Origin: Plectrocnemia conspersa | Taxonomy: Eukaryota > Arthropoda > Insecta > Trichoptera > Polycentropodidae | Length of the DNA: 64,000 bases | NCBI GenBank assembly: GCA_009617715.1 | Contig: VTFK01000053.1 | Location: 248,001-312,000, forward strand | Direction: 5' to 3' | In this document: positions 24,594 to 36,600 of the stretch, piece after piece | Layout of the letters: every line of letters starts with the position of its first letter | Numbering within the stretch: the first letter of the stretch is position 1 | Notes under the pieces: model-generated | Database searches by the model: none | Told to the model about the DNA's origin: nothing | The model's input: the letters and a program-made list of their open reading frames with translations, nothing else | Program-made: the position numbers and the translations under genes

Positions 24594-25015
24594 TTACTGC
24601 ACGCGCGACTTCTCACACGTTTGCAATAAAACACAATATACTTTTCCGATGAATTTTATACGGACGTAGGTGCAAGTCCATATGCAAAATGCGCCAAAGA
24701 AATCCATAACAAATTTTATAGGCTTTACCTTATCTTTAACGCTTCCAGTCTCTTCAATTTTTTTTACTACATTGTAAATTGTTTGCTCAGTAGAACGATG
24801 AAATTGACCATAATCTATCCTTAAATTTCGATACACAGTTCGTACAGAAGTGTTATTTCTGTAGAATAATTGAACAGTTTTAACGGGTTGAGCGATGATT
24901 ATTTCGTTAATGTGTTGTTGCAAACTAACATTCGACATCTTTAAAACATGTGATCATTGATAGCCGTCTGATTTACGGTGCTGCCAACATAGAAAACTCG
25001 AATTGGATCACCTGT
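24594..25015 (-). mobile_element. Mariner-like transposon 5' fragment
   Basis: A minus-strand frame from ATG 24938 reads MSNVSLQQ and then VQLFYRNNTSVRTVYRNLR and TIYNVVKKIEETGSV, the helix-turn-helix start of a mariner-related transposase family common in insects. After about 75 residues the similarity is lost, with no catalytic domain. Upstream is a terminal sequence caggtgatccaattcgag at 25015. A matching solo end is at 62320-62400. It lies between U2af38 and COMMD8. Confidence 0.75.
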
Positions 25016-25884
25016 ATAAAACTTTTATATTTACTACCATAAATATATATAAAAAAAAACAATTTATATGTATAATGATTTTTGGCGACGGGATCGTGAC
25101 CGGTGGCAATTAGACACAGATTAAGCCGCTGCAGTAGTATTATTGCGTATTTATAGTTACATGTTTATGTTTTACCCGCAGTCCGTCAAGGGATGCCACT
25201 AGAGAGAATCTTTCTCGCCAGTGTCACCAAAGTACCGCCAAGTTTTGGCCATAACAAAATCCAAATGAATATTTATATATGTATATATAAAAATATAAAA
25301 TGATTGTTTAGTATTTTTAATATGATAAGCTACAAATTGTTTAGTATTTTGTTTAAAGAAAAATCGACAATATTTAAAAAAATACAATGTTGAAACAACT
25401 ACAGATATAACTGTAATCAGCAAATAAATATACATATAAATGAAGTAATAAGATTTTTGCTTAATTTTACTTGAAGGTGAAAATATCCTACAAAAAAGTA
25501 TCAATTATAATTTATTTATAGCTAATGACAGATACGCTTATAATTAGTTTATAGTTAGTTTAAAAAAATATATTGCAATGAAAACGAGAAAAATGTTTTT
25601 CTAAAATACAAATCACATGATTGTACATACCAGTAATATTTTTGCTTAGGTTGTTATAAACTTATCGAACAATTTTTAATATTGCGAATGCTAATGGATT
25701 GATATATTTTTTGTTTTTCATTTTCTGCTTAGGAAAATGTTCATGTTTTTTTTAATTACGATAGCAAAAACAATATTTTGTTATTTAATTATTTTTCTGC
25801 TATTTTGTTGCTCGTTATACGATCTTTATAACTGAAGTTACAATAGAACATCTCTATTATCTGTCAAATATTACGAGTAGACAG

Positions 25885-25910
25885 GCAGCTAAATTGTCAA
25901 ATTTAGCTGC
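25885..25910 (+). promoter_or_regulatory. Hairpin just upstream of the COMMD8 start
   Basis: A perfect 11-bp inverted repeat (gcagctaaatt and aatttagctgc) with a 4-nt loop, ending 25 nt before the ATG. In a transcript it would form a stem close to the start codon. The same region is open in the COMMD8 frame for tens of codons without an ATG, so it may instead be ordinary leader sequence. Confidence 0.4.
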
Positions 25911-25935
25911 AGAAAACGTCCCAAATCTCGTGAAA

Positions 25936-26542
25936 ATGGTTAAAACACCAGAAATTAACCTTCTAGATAACACTCCAAATGATAAATTCAAAGAAGTATG
26001 TATTTGTCGCCGTATTAAATTATTTATTGTATTTATTTTTAATTGATTAATCATTGCAGCTGTCCGTATCGCTGATTAAAGAAATATGCGGTTATATTCC
26101 TGAGCCCTGGAAAGAAATAACAGATTCGATGAACTGGACGGATCATCAATCGACTAAAGTAAAGGATAGTTTCTTAAAAATAATTATCGAAGCAACGTAT
26201 TGTCCGGACGATGACAGAGTTGAATTATTAAAAACTCACTTTGATACTGAAAGAAGTGAAATTCTTGCTCGATTTATTTTATCTAAAAAGTTACTCATAG
26301 CCAAAGTTCTGTTGAAACAGCATAACATGGCCGTAATGCCGATTTTGGACGGCTTCGACTGGAAAGTAAAATGGATTTTGGGAAATAGCGCGTCGACTGT
26401 GGTGAAATATCCTCTCGTTCAACTTCATTTGGGAGTTTTATCTGCTGATAAGGAAAAGAATACTACTATACTTTTGGAGCTGGATAAAAATGAATTAGAG
26501 AAACTGATAATGGTATTAGAAGCTCGAATAAAAAAAACCTAA
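25936..26542 (+). CDS. COMMD8: COMM domain-containing protein, probably COMMD8
   Basis: COMMD proteins form the Commander complex with CCDC22/CCDC93 and support endosomal recycling. Exons 25936-25995 (20 codons) and 26060-26542 are joined in phase 0 and give 180 aa, close to human COMMD8 (183). The N-terminal helical part contains LSVSLIKEICGYIPEPW. The C-terminal COMM domain starts at GFDWKVKWILGNS, with the family tryptophan, followed by YPLVQLHLGVL and a final helix (LDKNELEKLIMVLEA). The short N terminus and the FDW-xVK pattern fit COMMD8 better than other paralogues; the COMM assignment is firm and the paralogue number less so. Polyadenylation signal aataaa is at 26558-26563. The frame is open upstream of the ATG, but no in-frame ATG was found there. 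Confidence 0.85.
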
Positions 26543-27222
26543 AAAATTGAGATTAATAATAAATTTTAATTTCATCGTATTCAATTCTACCGTTAGTTTA
26601 TGAGTTTTTCATCATAGAACTTGAAAATGATGGTAAACTGGAGTTAATTAGGCATAATTCAGCACAGTTATATAATATAAATATTAATCATACAGTATTT
26701 ATTTCAATAAAAAAACAAGTATGATATTATCTAAAATACGAATTGATGTGAAACGTTTATTTGATAGCAATGATGTATACTATACACTTACTGAATGTTC
26801 TTCTTGCCCTTTTAGAAGTTGATGTCTGATCTGTCCTGACCTGAGCTTATTTTGCTTATGTGGTGCTTATTTCTTAACAAGATGAAGTTATTTAGTTTAT
26901 AAATGATTATTAGGAAAGAAATTTAATAAAAGCACGTATAATTTATATAATTATTGTTACATATATACGTGAAATCCTCCTCTGTGTCTGAAGGATCCAG
27001 TCATTCCCGATAATCGAATTTGGTTGAACTCTGGATTCTGGTCGTCGTAGCTGAACCAAGGTCGATGTGAAGAGAGAAGTGGCTGTATTCTCAGTCTTCT
27101 CTGTCTCTGACGATGGTCGGTGTAGTTCAATATGTACTCTCGTATATTACAAATTGAGAAGCTGAGATAAAAAAGTTTTCGATAAAGTGATGTTGGAAAC
27201 AAGTTCCAAATATAAGTGCCAA

Positions 27223-27457
27223 CCAGTTGCGGAATTTAATTTTAAAAATCCCTTATTTTATTTTTTATAAAATACATAACAGTTTTATTGGTAATATAAA
27301 AGGAACATACAACTAAATGACATTTTTATTACTTCATACTGAAATTTGGAGCTTTTGTAGAAAATGTTAATTTTTTATTTTACACGAGTATACACACCAG
27401 TCTCACCAAAATAAAGTTTTGGATTGACACGTATACAGGTCTAACGCAGTTAACAGG
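27223..27457. mobile_element. piggyBac-type MITE, copy 2, inverted relative to copy 1
   Basis: Reverse-complement copy of the element at 13016-13227 (shared blocks include cgcagttaacagg, attggtaatataaaagg and acgagtataca). TTAA is kept at 27458-27461 and decayed at the other end. Confidence 0.75.
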
Positions 27458-28289
27458 TTAATATAATATAAGTTTAGTGTTCTGTCACTTTTCGCTGAAA
27501 TGGCCAATTATGAAGATTTGAGGGTGTAATTGGATTTTTTTTATCTATTATTATTTATTAATTTTTTAGGTAGGTATTACCTGACCTGTCTGTTAAATGT
27601 TACGAACTGTCTGCAGATAATCCAAAGTGAGAGCGCCAAATGTGTAGTTTCAAATCTTGTTTTTTTTTTAAAAGTACAGGCACTTATTTTTTTTTTAAAT
27701 TCAAGACATCTAGTACATCAACATTTATGTAAATAAACCTTATTAATTACCAATTTAAATTTACTTATATACTCATCAGAATTTTGTGTGAAAATTTTTA
27801 TATTATATATATAATAAATCAATAAAAATAACATTCACAGAGATTTTTACTTACTTTTGCTCTATAAATAAAAGTCATAAACAGTTAACTAAATATCTAT
27901 TCAATAATTATAAACTTAGGCTAGGAACTCAATATTATATAACTATACTATCTGTTTTAAAAATATATGTAAAAGTATGTGAAATAAAGGAATTATAAAA
28001 TTAAAATTTTTATTTTTATTGTTATAGAAACTGAATCCATCAATATATCTATTTACTTGTATAACTTTTACCAAAAAGTGTTCCTCTTATTTAAAATATA
28101 TAAAGATCTGTATAAAATTATAACTTTCATTATTTTGAAAATCAGCAGGACGATTCTTTTCATACAAAAAAAATTAAATTTGTTTTGGAGTTCAAAACAT
28201 CGCATTAGAACTTTGCTGCGACTAAGCTAGCATACTGCAGTATAATATGTTAAGTATTTTTTTTCAATAACTTCAATAAACTCGGGGAA

Positions 28290-28500
28290 TTGACGACGTG
28301 TGACATGATAAAATTACCGACATATTCAAGCATCTTCCGCATAAAACTTGCTGATGAATGATGCAATGTATGACTAACGGCTTTGAGCAGCCTTTAATCC
28401 GTGAGAAACAACGCCTTTATTTTTTCCACACTATCAGTGGTGATACACTTTCTTCCGTTGCAGATTGTTCTTCCAATTAGTATCTCCCAACACTTAAAAA
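28290..28500 (-). mobile_element. hAT transposase fragment
   Basis: Minus-strand reading gives VIHCIIHQQVLCGRCLNM, preceded in another frame by TTDSVEKIK. The HCIIHQ-x-LC block is typical of GTF2IRD2/ZBED-type hAT transposases. It is frame-shifted and short, a dead fragment. Confidence 0.65.
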
Positions 28501-28969
28501 TATCTCTTCCAATTCTTTCCTGAAGCTCTTGGTAAACTTTATAATTTTTATCTACTCATCGAATAAATCTGAGCAGTTTCAGAAACATCTGTAAACTTAG
28601 TTTTTCTGGACACATTTCTTCTACTGTTGCAATCATGTAATGCTATCAGTATATGGTTAACTATTGAATGTACCACGTAAAACTAGTACGAGTTATGAAC
28701 CTCCTGAAAATTTTGTATAATTCTGAAAATGTTAGGTCTCATAATGACGTTTCATATTATATTCTTTGAGGACGGCTATTTATTTGTATATGTTGATACA
28801 GTGCCGACTTTGGAATAATCAATGTGGCTCCTGGACTAACTTATTTAATCAGGGTAAGCAGTACAGGCGATCGCCTGGGGCGCTAGACTTGTGGGGCACC
28901 ACGATAACAAATAAAGACGTAGTATTCACTTAAAATTATCAAACAATACTGTTAAATAATATAATCTGA

Positions 28970-29150
28970 TATTATTTATCCTGGTAAGTGTCCAGCTCTC
29001 TGAATCGTATGTCAGAATTAGTCTGATCAGCGTTTTGTAGAGCAATATTTTTGTACGACGAGATAGTGTCTGCGATTTTATTTGTTTTATTAGGCTGAAA
29101 TAGTATTTATCTGCTGTTACTACTCGTCTCTTGATCTCTTTTCTAACATA
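28970..29150 (-). mobile_element. RTE-type LINE reverse transcriptase C-terminal fragment
   Basis: Minus strand reads EIKRRVVTADKYYFSLIKQI and then RTKILLYKTLIRLILTYDSE, the well-known end of insect RTE-family reverse transcriptases (usually YKTLIRPVLTYGSE). It is only about 60 codons and truncated on both sides. Confidence 0.8.
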
Positions 29151-29154
29151 ATAT

Positions 29155-29530
29155 GAAACAATTAATTTATTGTTTTAATTATTGCAAAAAAAGTTTTTTC
29201 TTAATTCCTGCAATCACCAAAGTAGCGTCGAAGCATATGCTAAAAAATTATCGCCTCAAATTACGATTTTGTGACACACGAAACGGTTTTGTACGGGTTT
29301 TTTATCAAAATCTACCAGGAGTGCATATGGTAGCTGACAATTAATTCATTATTTTAATTATTAGGAAAACTATTTTTTTTCAACTTCTGCAAATTATGCT
29401 TGGATTGCAAATTATGCACCTCAAGAGTCGGGTCAAAGCATATTCAGAAAGAAAAAAACGCTTCAATATACAGTTTTTGTACGGGTTTTTTGTCATAATC
29501 TACTAGGAGTATAGAATAGGTGAAGAGGTA
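29155..29530. repeat. Local tandem duplication, unit about 190 bp
   Basis: Two diverged units in direct orientation (29155-29345 and 29346-29530) share gttttgtacgggttttt, caaaatctaccaggag (second copy cataatctactaggag) and cattattttaatta. No coding meaning was seen. Confidence 0.6.
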
Positions 29531-30529
29531 GTGAAACTAATAATTTATTTATTATTATATATTATATTTTTTGTTTTAAAAGTTCGTTGTACGCTCTACC
29601 TGCTATGAAATAATAGTATCTATTTACATATACATAAAGCCTTATTGCATAACCGTAGTTCTTTTTTTTTCGACCAATCAAAAAAAAAGAATTTAATTAT
29701 TTTAAATTTCCATGGAGACGCATGATCTTACAAAATGGTTACTATGTACATAAATAAACAAAATACACAAGGCTCGCTATCGAATGCATGTATAATGTTA
29801 TTTTTTTAAGTTTAAGAGTTTACAATGAGTAATCATAAAATATTATTGAAATAATTCATATAAAATTAAAAAGATGGTCTGTTGATAAAAGTATTTTCCA
29901 TTGATTTACCGATTTAATATAATTATTCGAATTGCAAATAAACCAGGTAGGTGTTAACTGTAAACATGTTATACATATTTAGTATTATGTACGAGGATTG
30001 AAAGTTAATGTGGATCAAAACTAAACGCTAATAAAACGTATTTTTTTATCATGTGATATAAAACGTAGGCGGTTATTTAACTGAATTTTTGTTCCATGTG
30101 ATCTTATTCATGGTTTCTGAAAATAATTTGTCATGGCGAATTCGCGCAATATTAACAATGATTATGATGCATAAGGCGGTTATTTAACTCCTAAAATAAG
30201 TTTTGTTCCATTTCGGCGTAAAGTCATCTTATTAATCGCTCATGGCTTCGGTTCGCTCAGGGGCCAAAAATATATTTATTTTACTCTTTAGTCGCTATGA
30301 GATTTTTCTGAGAAATGCTACTATTAATAATTTGATTAAAGACAATTTTTATTTTTAAACTCAATACTTTATTAACGCAATAATGTAAATTAAATATAAT
30401 AAATATAAAAAAAAAATTAAACCACTAGGTAAAACACTGCTCGAAATATATTCAAACTCATTATTTATGCATTATAAATGCTTTTATTCATCCTGTTTAA
30501 AATTTATTTTAATACTTGCTTGTATACAA

Positions 30530-31000
30530 TATTTTTAGTCTCTTGTCTTCACCTATTGGACGTAATCTGTCATCAGCACGTCGCTGTTTAGCTTATCTTA
30601 CAATTTGAAAATAGCATAGTTTATTAAAAATGACATGTGCAAATGTCACGTTGCTACTGTACACCATTTGGAATTTCTTGTAACAGACACATGTATTTTC
30701 TGTTTTATAGAATAGATTCTGCTCTTCTTTGTTTCATATGACAAAATGTTGAATTTCTTGTGAATAATCCTAATGAATAAATAGTACGGCTAGATAATTC
30801 AACCGATCTTGACCAGTCTAATTTCTTAAAAGTATTTTTATACGTTTTAGAGTGTTACAGCGTTCGGTATCAAATGTGGATACAGGTGTCACTAACATAA
30901 TATTAATTAATTTTGCCACTTCGGAATAGGTACCAATTTATTGTTTTGTATAAGTTGGGACGAGGCGTTGATGTTGGGTCCGTATATAACAAAAAGCTTA
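30530..31000 (-). mobile_element. hAT transposase C-terminal (dimerisation) fragment
   Basis: Minus strand reads VSTFDTERCNTLKRIKILLR and RLNYLAVLFIH, which match the hAT dimerisation region of ZMYM1-like elements (S-x-x-ER-x-x-SxLKRIKtxLR ... RLNxLAxLxI). Stops interrupt the frame. It is a separate relic from the one at 28.3 kb. Confidence 0.65.
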
Positions 31001-33696
31001 ATTTTCATACATAACATTTAATTTGGATATCAACTTGTCTTTACTTAGCATTGTTTTTAATATTTTTTGTGTTCTCTAAGAAAACGTTGTCTATTAAAAT
31101 TTATTTTTTTATGGTTAACTGTATAAAATTCTTTAAATAAGCTGCCGAATATGTCACTAATTTCACTAATTATTTTATTTCAGACATTTTTGGAATCTTC
31201 TTTCGTGTTTATTTTTTTTCTTTTTAAATGTATTTCTTCCCTATCATCTTAGGAATAAAATCAGCCATGCGATTCTGTACGAGCTTATGGGATGATTCAA
31301 ATTTATACTTAATCCATGTAATTTATAGTCAAAAAATAAAAATAAAATAAATTTGTTAAATTTGATACTATTGATCAAAATCACCCCAAAATTCTTGTTA
31401 TTTCATCCGTCGAATGGAACGCGAAGAAACAAATTAAAATGTATTAAAAAAGAATAATATCAAAGTTTTGAGATAATAAATAAGATTTTATGGCCAAATA
31501 CACACGCATTTATGTTGACTAAAACAATTACACATAAGATGTTCCCAATTTGTAACTTTATTCAAACATAAAATATTATTATTTTGCATGGTAACTTATC
31601 GAACTCGCCGACTAATCAGCACGTGCGGACTATGCAAAAGACTGCGCCTTCCTAAAGCTATTTATAGATAAATTCGATGGCTATAAAGTGCACTTTAAAC
31701 ATCATAGAGGACGCTAAAAATGAAAATCTAAATAAACTTCACTGTTACATTAAAAATATTCAACTCAATGTCTAAATTATTTTGATAAGATTTGTAAGAA
31801 AGTATTGTCCAAAATAAGTTCCTGATCTCTGAGGTAGATGTACGTTTTCAACAATATTCTTAATTTATAGTTTAGGGCAATATTGTTTATTGAAGGACTG
31901 GAGGATGCGGAATTTGTTCATGTGTATAATACAAAAGGCAGAATTTTGAATTTATATTTTCAAGTTTATTTTATGAGACATCCACACATCGATACTTACA
32001 TATAGAGATAGGACCCGAAATGGGAAAATTTTTAATACATAAATTGTAGGTGCATAAATTATAGATGATCAACGCCAAAGAATAACATTTCTATATTATA
32101 TCCTTCTTCTTCCTCCTAATAACATTCGTCAAATTCTCATAAAAAACTTTACCAACCCTCTTACACGATCAACCATAATTTATTCATCTTTTCATTAAAC
32201 AATGACCGAAACAACTACGCGCAGCTGCCTAATACGCGCCGATCTATCCTTTAGCCATTCGAAGGTATACACGAGAGGCGGTGCATGATACAAATAAAAA
32301 GCAAAGTCACATGTCCAACAGCGATTACCTATGATATAGTTTAAAAATAATAGTGGTGGGGGTGGGGTGAGATTGATATGCGCAACAGTTGAATGATATA
32401 ATTGCATCGTTTCAGTAGAATTATATGGAATGTCTACACTCACACCTTATCCTTTTTTTTTAATGTTATCCATGGCATCGTAATTTTCATTGTCTAGCAT
32501 CTACTTTTGAATATTAAACGTATAAAATTACAAATGTTGATATTTATATAAAGACTATCCTAGCTTACATCCATTGGAAGAAATTGTTCTACGCAAACTA
32601 TTTTTTTTCCTCGATACATATAGATAAAAAAATGGTCGATGTAATATATAATTTTAAATTAGTATACATGGCGATTTGTGAATCGCCGAATTACATATAG
32701 TATGTATATTTTCAAAAGCTTAACAATTGAGATTATCGTTTATTAGTCAGACCGATGACGAATTATTGCTAGTAAAATTTACCTAAGACTGTATGTAGAC
32801 TGAGCACATGTTGTCTGCACCATAACTCTTCACAAAAAAAAATCAACCTACAAATAGCACCCGCTCTTTGACAAATTTTATTCATCACGTTTATCAATTG
32901 TCAAAACAGAGAAACGTTCCCCCTTATTTAAAGTCTACTGGTCACATCGAATACATAGGTAATTAATTATGTATATTTATTATATTAAATTTATCTCATC
33001 GCACACGCGCAGCGCATGCGCAATCTTTAAATTTGCGTAATGATATATAATGAAACGTCGAATCGGCTATTTAAAAATGATAATTCAATTAAATATATAA
33101 ACATAGACAACTTTTCATACAAACACTTTTTACACAAAAATTAACATATAAATTTATTTTCCCTTATAAAAAAAATGAAATTTAAAGAATATATATAATA
33201 AAACATGATTCAGACGAGGATATCGAGATTATTAATACATACAAAAATTTGCTTACGAACTAAAAAAAACTAAAATACATAATTTTCATTGTATAATATC
33301 TTATAGAGTATTTATAATAGACCATTAATAAAATTTACTCGTTTCGATATTACATTAATATTACAATGTATGTATAATATTTATACGCATTCGACTTAAA
33401 TAGTCCCAATTTAGACGATTTTTTATATATATTTCAAATGATACTATATAATTATGTTGTCGACTAATTAAAAACTGCACAATGTATATTATAATATATG
33501 TATATGTATATAAATTATGTTTTGAAATAAGAATGAATATTTTTAATTAACATTATTAATGGCAGTTCCAATTTGACATTAATTTGTGGATAGATGATCA
33601 GTCTTGAGTGTATTTTGATCAAAGTATAATATCCTTTAGTTTCCACTTATAATTTTCGTTTGTTATTACACAAAATCTAATTGAACGTTTGAAGAA

Positions 33697-36600
33697 TTAT
33701 TCCGCAGCCACCACGCAGTTCTATAAAAAGAAAAATACATCTTAAAAAACTACAATATTAGACGATATTTCAATAACGGAGATTATAATACCTGTGTTGG
33801 TATTGAATCGGTTTGCATATCTACTGCCGTAATCTCTGCAATATCTTTAACCTAAAATAAAAGTATAATAATAAGAAAATGATAAAGAATAACGATGAAA
33901 AAAGCAGTTTTTTAAAAGTGAGCGATATATGACCCACGCGTGAAGATCTGTGCTCGTTAAATGCATGTTAAAACAAAGCGTACATATTCATTGAATATGT
34001 ATATATATATATTTACATGCACAATATTTGCATAAGCACCCCCATTGATTTGAAAATATATATATATGTATATAAGTGGATGTGTTAGTAAGTGTTTTTC
34101 TTGACACTTTAAAGAATAAATTGGCCACGAAAAACTTATTTAGGATTGCTAATTGAAACAATAAAATACACGTAAGGCGAAAAGCAACAGAAAGCATAAA
34201 AGATATTTAAAAAAAACAACACAATGTAATTGCGTATTAGAGTCGGAAGATGATATATATTTTCTGAAAATAAAAATATATACATATGTATTTAAATGTT
34301 AAAAATAAACATTATCGTCGATAAGTTTCTCCTTAGAATTGTAAATGATCGGTTTGCTGTAGTGTCCCACATAAGGTAGATGAGGATAATGATGACATAG
34401 GATATTCGAACGGATGCACAAGGAATTTGATGTAATTGTCGATACGAATGTTGATGATCAACCTGCTAGTCGTCATGCAGAAAAAACACTGTATTTATAT
34501 TTATTAATTATTAATGCTGAAAATACTCAAAATGAAACGTATGATTCTAGGCAGCAAGATTTAGTGCTTTTGCTAAGTTATATTATGTATTATTCAATAC
34601 CTAAAATGAGTTACGGTTAATATCTATTCGTCAGACACGGACAAAACAAGACAAAAAATACTTTCCATTTTACGTGCTATTCACCTGAGATGCGTTTGCA
34701 GAAACGACCTTCGGCACCTCTTCGACAGAAGGTTCGGCTACTTTAGCGGGTGTCGTCTCTTCTGGCACCGGAGCTTGCGTTTCGGCGGTTGGCAATTCTG
34801 AATTTACCGCTTCCGGCTTTACATCCTCAGATTCAGCGTGCTGTTCGTCTTTGACTGGAGATGGTAAGTCTTTGGGTGGAAAGTCTGATGTCTCAGACGT
34901 GGGACTGTTTAACACCGTGTCGGCTTGCGAACTCTCCGACGGAGGAGGGGGTAACGATTCAGATGCTGAAATTTCTGTTATGGATTCGGGGCAAGACACT
35001 GGCGGTGGAGGGGCCGGAAACGAGTCGGACTGTTCAGTGAGACCGGTTTCGGACACGTCCGGATCCGACGGCGTCCGCTGCGGTAACGGCGATTCTGGTA
35101 TGTTTACGGGGGGAGGAATGATGTCGCTCAACGACATTTCTACGTTAGCAGATTGGGTTAATTCTAATGGAAGCTCTTTTGGCAAATCTTCCGACTGAGA
35201 AGATTCAGAAGGAACGGATTGCGGTTCCGGCGGCGGAGGAGAAATGGAATCGTCCGAAATTTGAGGAATTATGTCTATGTTTTCGCATTGCGTAATTTGA
35301 AGATTGAGAGTTTCCTCGAAGTTTGTTCGCTAACTAAATCATCAGATTTAGGAATATCTATATTTTTGACACTAACTTTCATTACGGGAAGGCTACATTC
35401 AATTATTATAGGGGCACTTTCTTCTGATTGAACGACCGAATCGTCGATCGACGATTCAGTTTTGACATCAGGATTTTCTACATCGGTTTTGGATTCTTCC
35501 ACAGCGGACGCCTGTTCTTTAGGAATTTCAACAGAAGACTCTGTCACTTCGGGAATAATGGATTCTTTCAGTTCCGGTTCGACGGGAGGTAAGGTTTCGA
35601 TCGGAGCGACAGTGTCTTTGGGTTCCGATTCGACGGGAGAAATGGGTTCCGGTTCGCTGGAAGACACTACAGCAAGGTTTTCTACGATTTTAGATTCGAC
35701 GACGGTTTCGGCAATTTCGACTTCTTTTACAACTGGGATTATGGAGCTCTGAAGGAGTGATTTCATTATTTATAACTTCGACCGGTTTAGATTCTTCCAC
35801 CTGCGCATCGGCGATCGCTTCGTTTTCACTAGTGGGTTGTGCTATTTTATCGATAGTCGCTTGCTGTGAATTGTCGGTAACGTCGGCGACGGGAGGCGGC
35901 GGAAGGTCAGAAGAAAGAGAAGCGGTTAGGTCTACGATAGGCATTTCACCAACTACTTGAGTGTCTACTAGATGCGGTGCCATTGTTTTCTCTGCAAAGA
36001 TAGTGAGGGAAGAAGGTGGAGGATTGACGGGAAGGGGAGGCGGCGCCTCGACCGCTTCGACGGGTTCCGGCTTTTCTTTCTCGACACAAACCTCTGTTTC
36101 GATCGCCTCGGGCGCTTTGGCTTCGACGGGCTCCGTTATTATTTTCTCGGAGACGTCGACTTTATTTTCGGCGACTTCCTTAACTTCCTCGATGGTTTCT
36201 TCGATCTTTAATCCGTTGACGGGCAGCGCTTCGACGGCCGGCACTTCGGAGCACTCGACGGGTTTCGGCGCTTCCACAGGAACTGCGACCTCTTCTTTCA
36301 CTTCTACGGGAGCGGGTTGCTCTTCGGCGACTTGGCCATTTTGAGCTACTTCCTCCTTGGGGCTTTCGGGAGCGCTGCTGCCGTTGGTGATCGACTCCGT
36401 CGCTGGAGTCTCGGGTGTCTTTTCTGCAGGCTTTTCGACGGCTTCCTCGACTTTGGTAGTCTCGCTAGTCGCTTCGGTCTCTTCCTTAGCTTCTGGCGTT
36501 TCGTTGGAGACGACCTGGGCGTCGGCGGCGGCCTGCCGAAAAAAAGAAGAAATTCGCGTAAGTATAAGTGTAAAGAAAAGATCGAAAAAGCGCGAGCGAC

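Larger units (their letters stand above)
26543..33696. other. Intergenic, transposon-rich region between COMMD8 and Akap200-like
   Basis: No cellular gene recognised. It holds the piggyBac-type MITE, hAT and RTE fragments and a local duplication listed separately. A minus-strand frame at 26957-27202 (rich in Arg, Gln and Ser) is unassigned. A second local duplication with the motif ggcggttatttaact lies at about 30065-30245. Confidence 0.5.

Noticed and set aside
29153..29344. 63-codon plus-strand frame
   Set aside because: It coincides with one unit of a local duplication whose second unit is not open.
34851..36344. Plus-strand Ser/Gly/Thr-rich frames of 67-127 codons
   Set aside because: They are shadows of the acidic Akap200-like exon on the minus strand.
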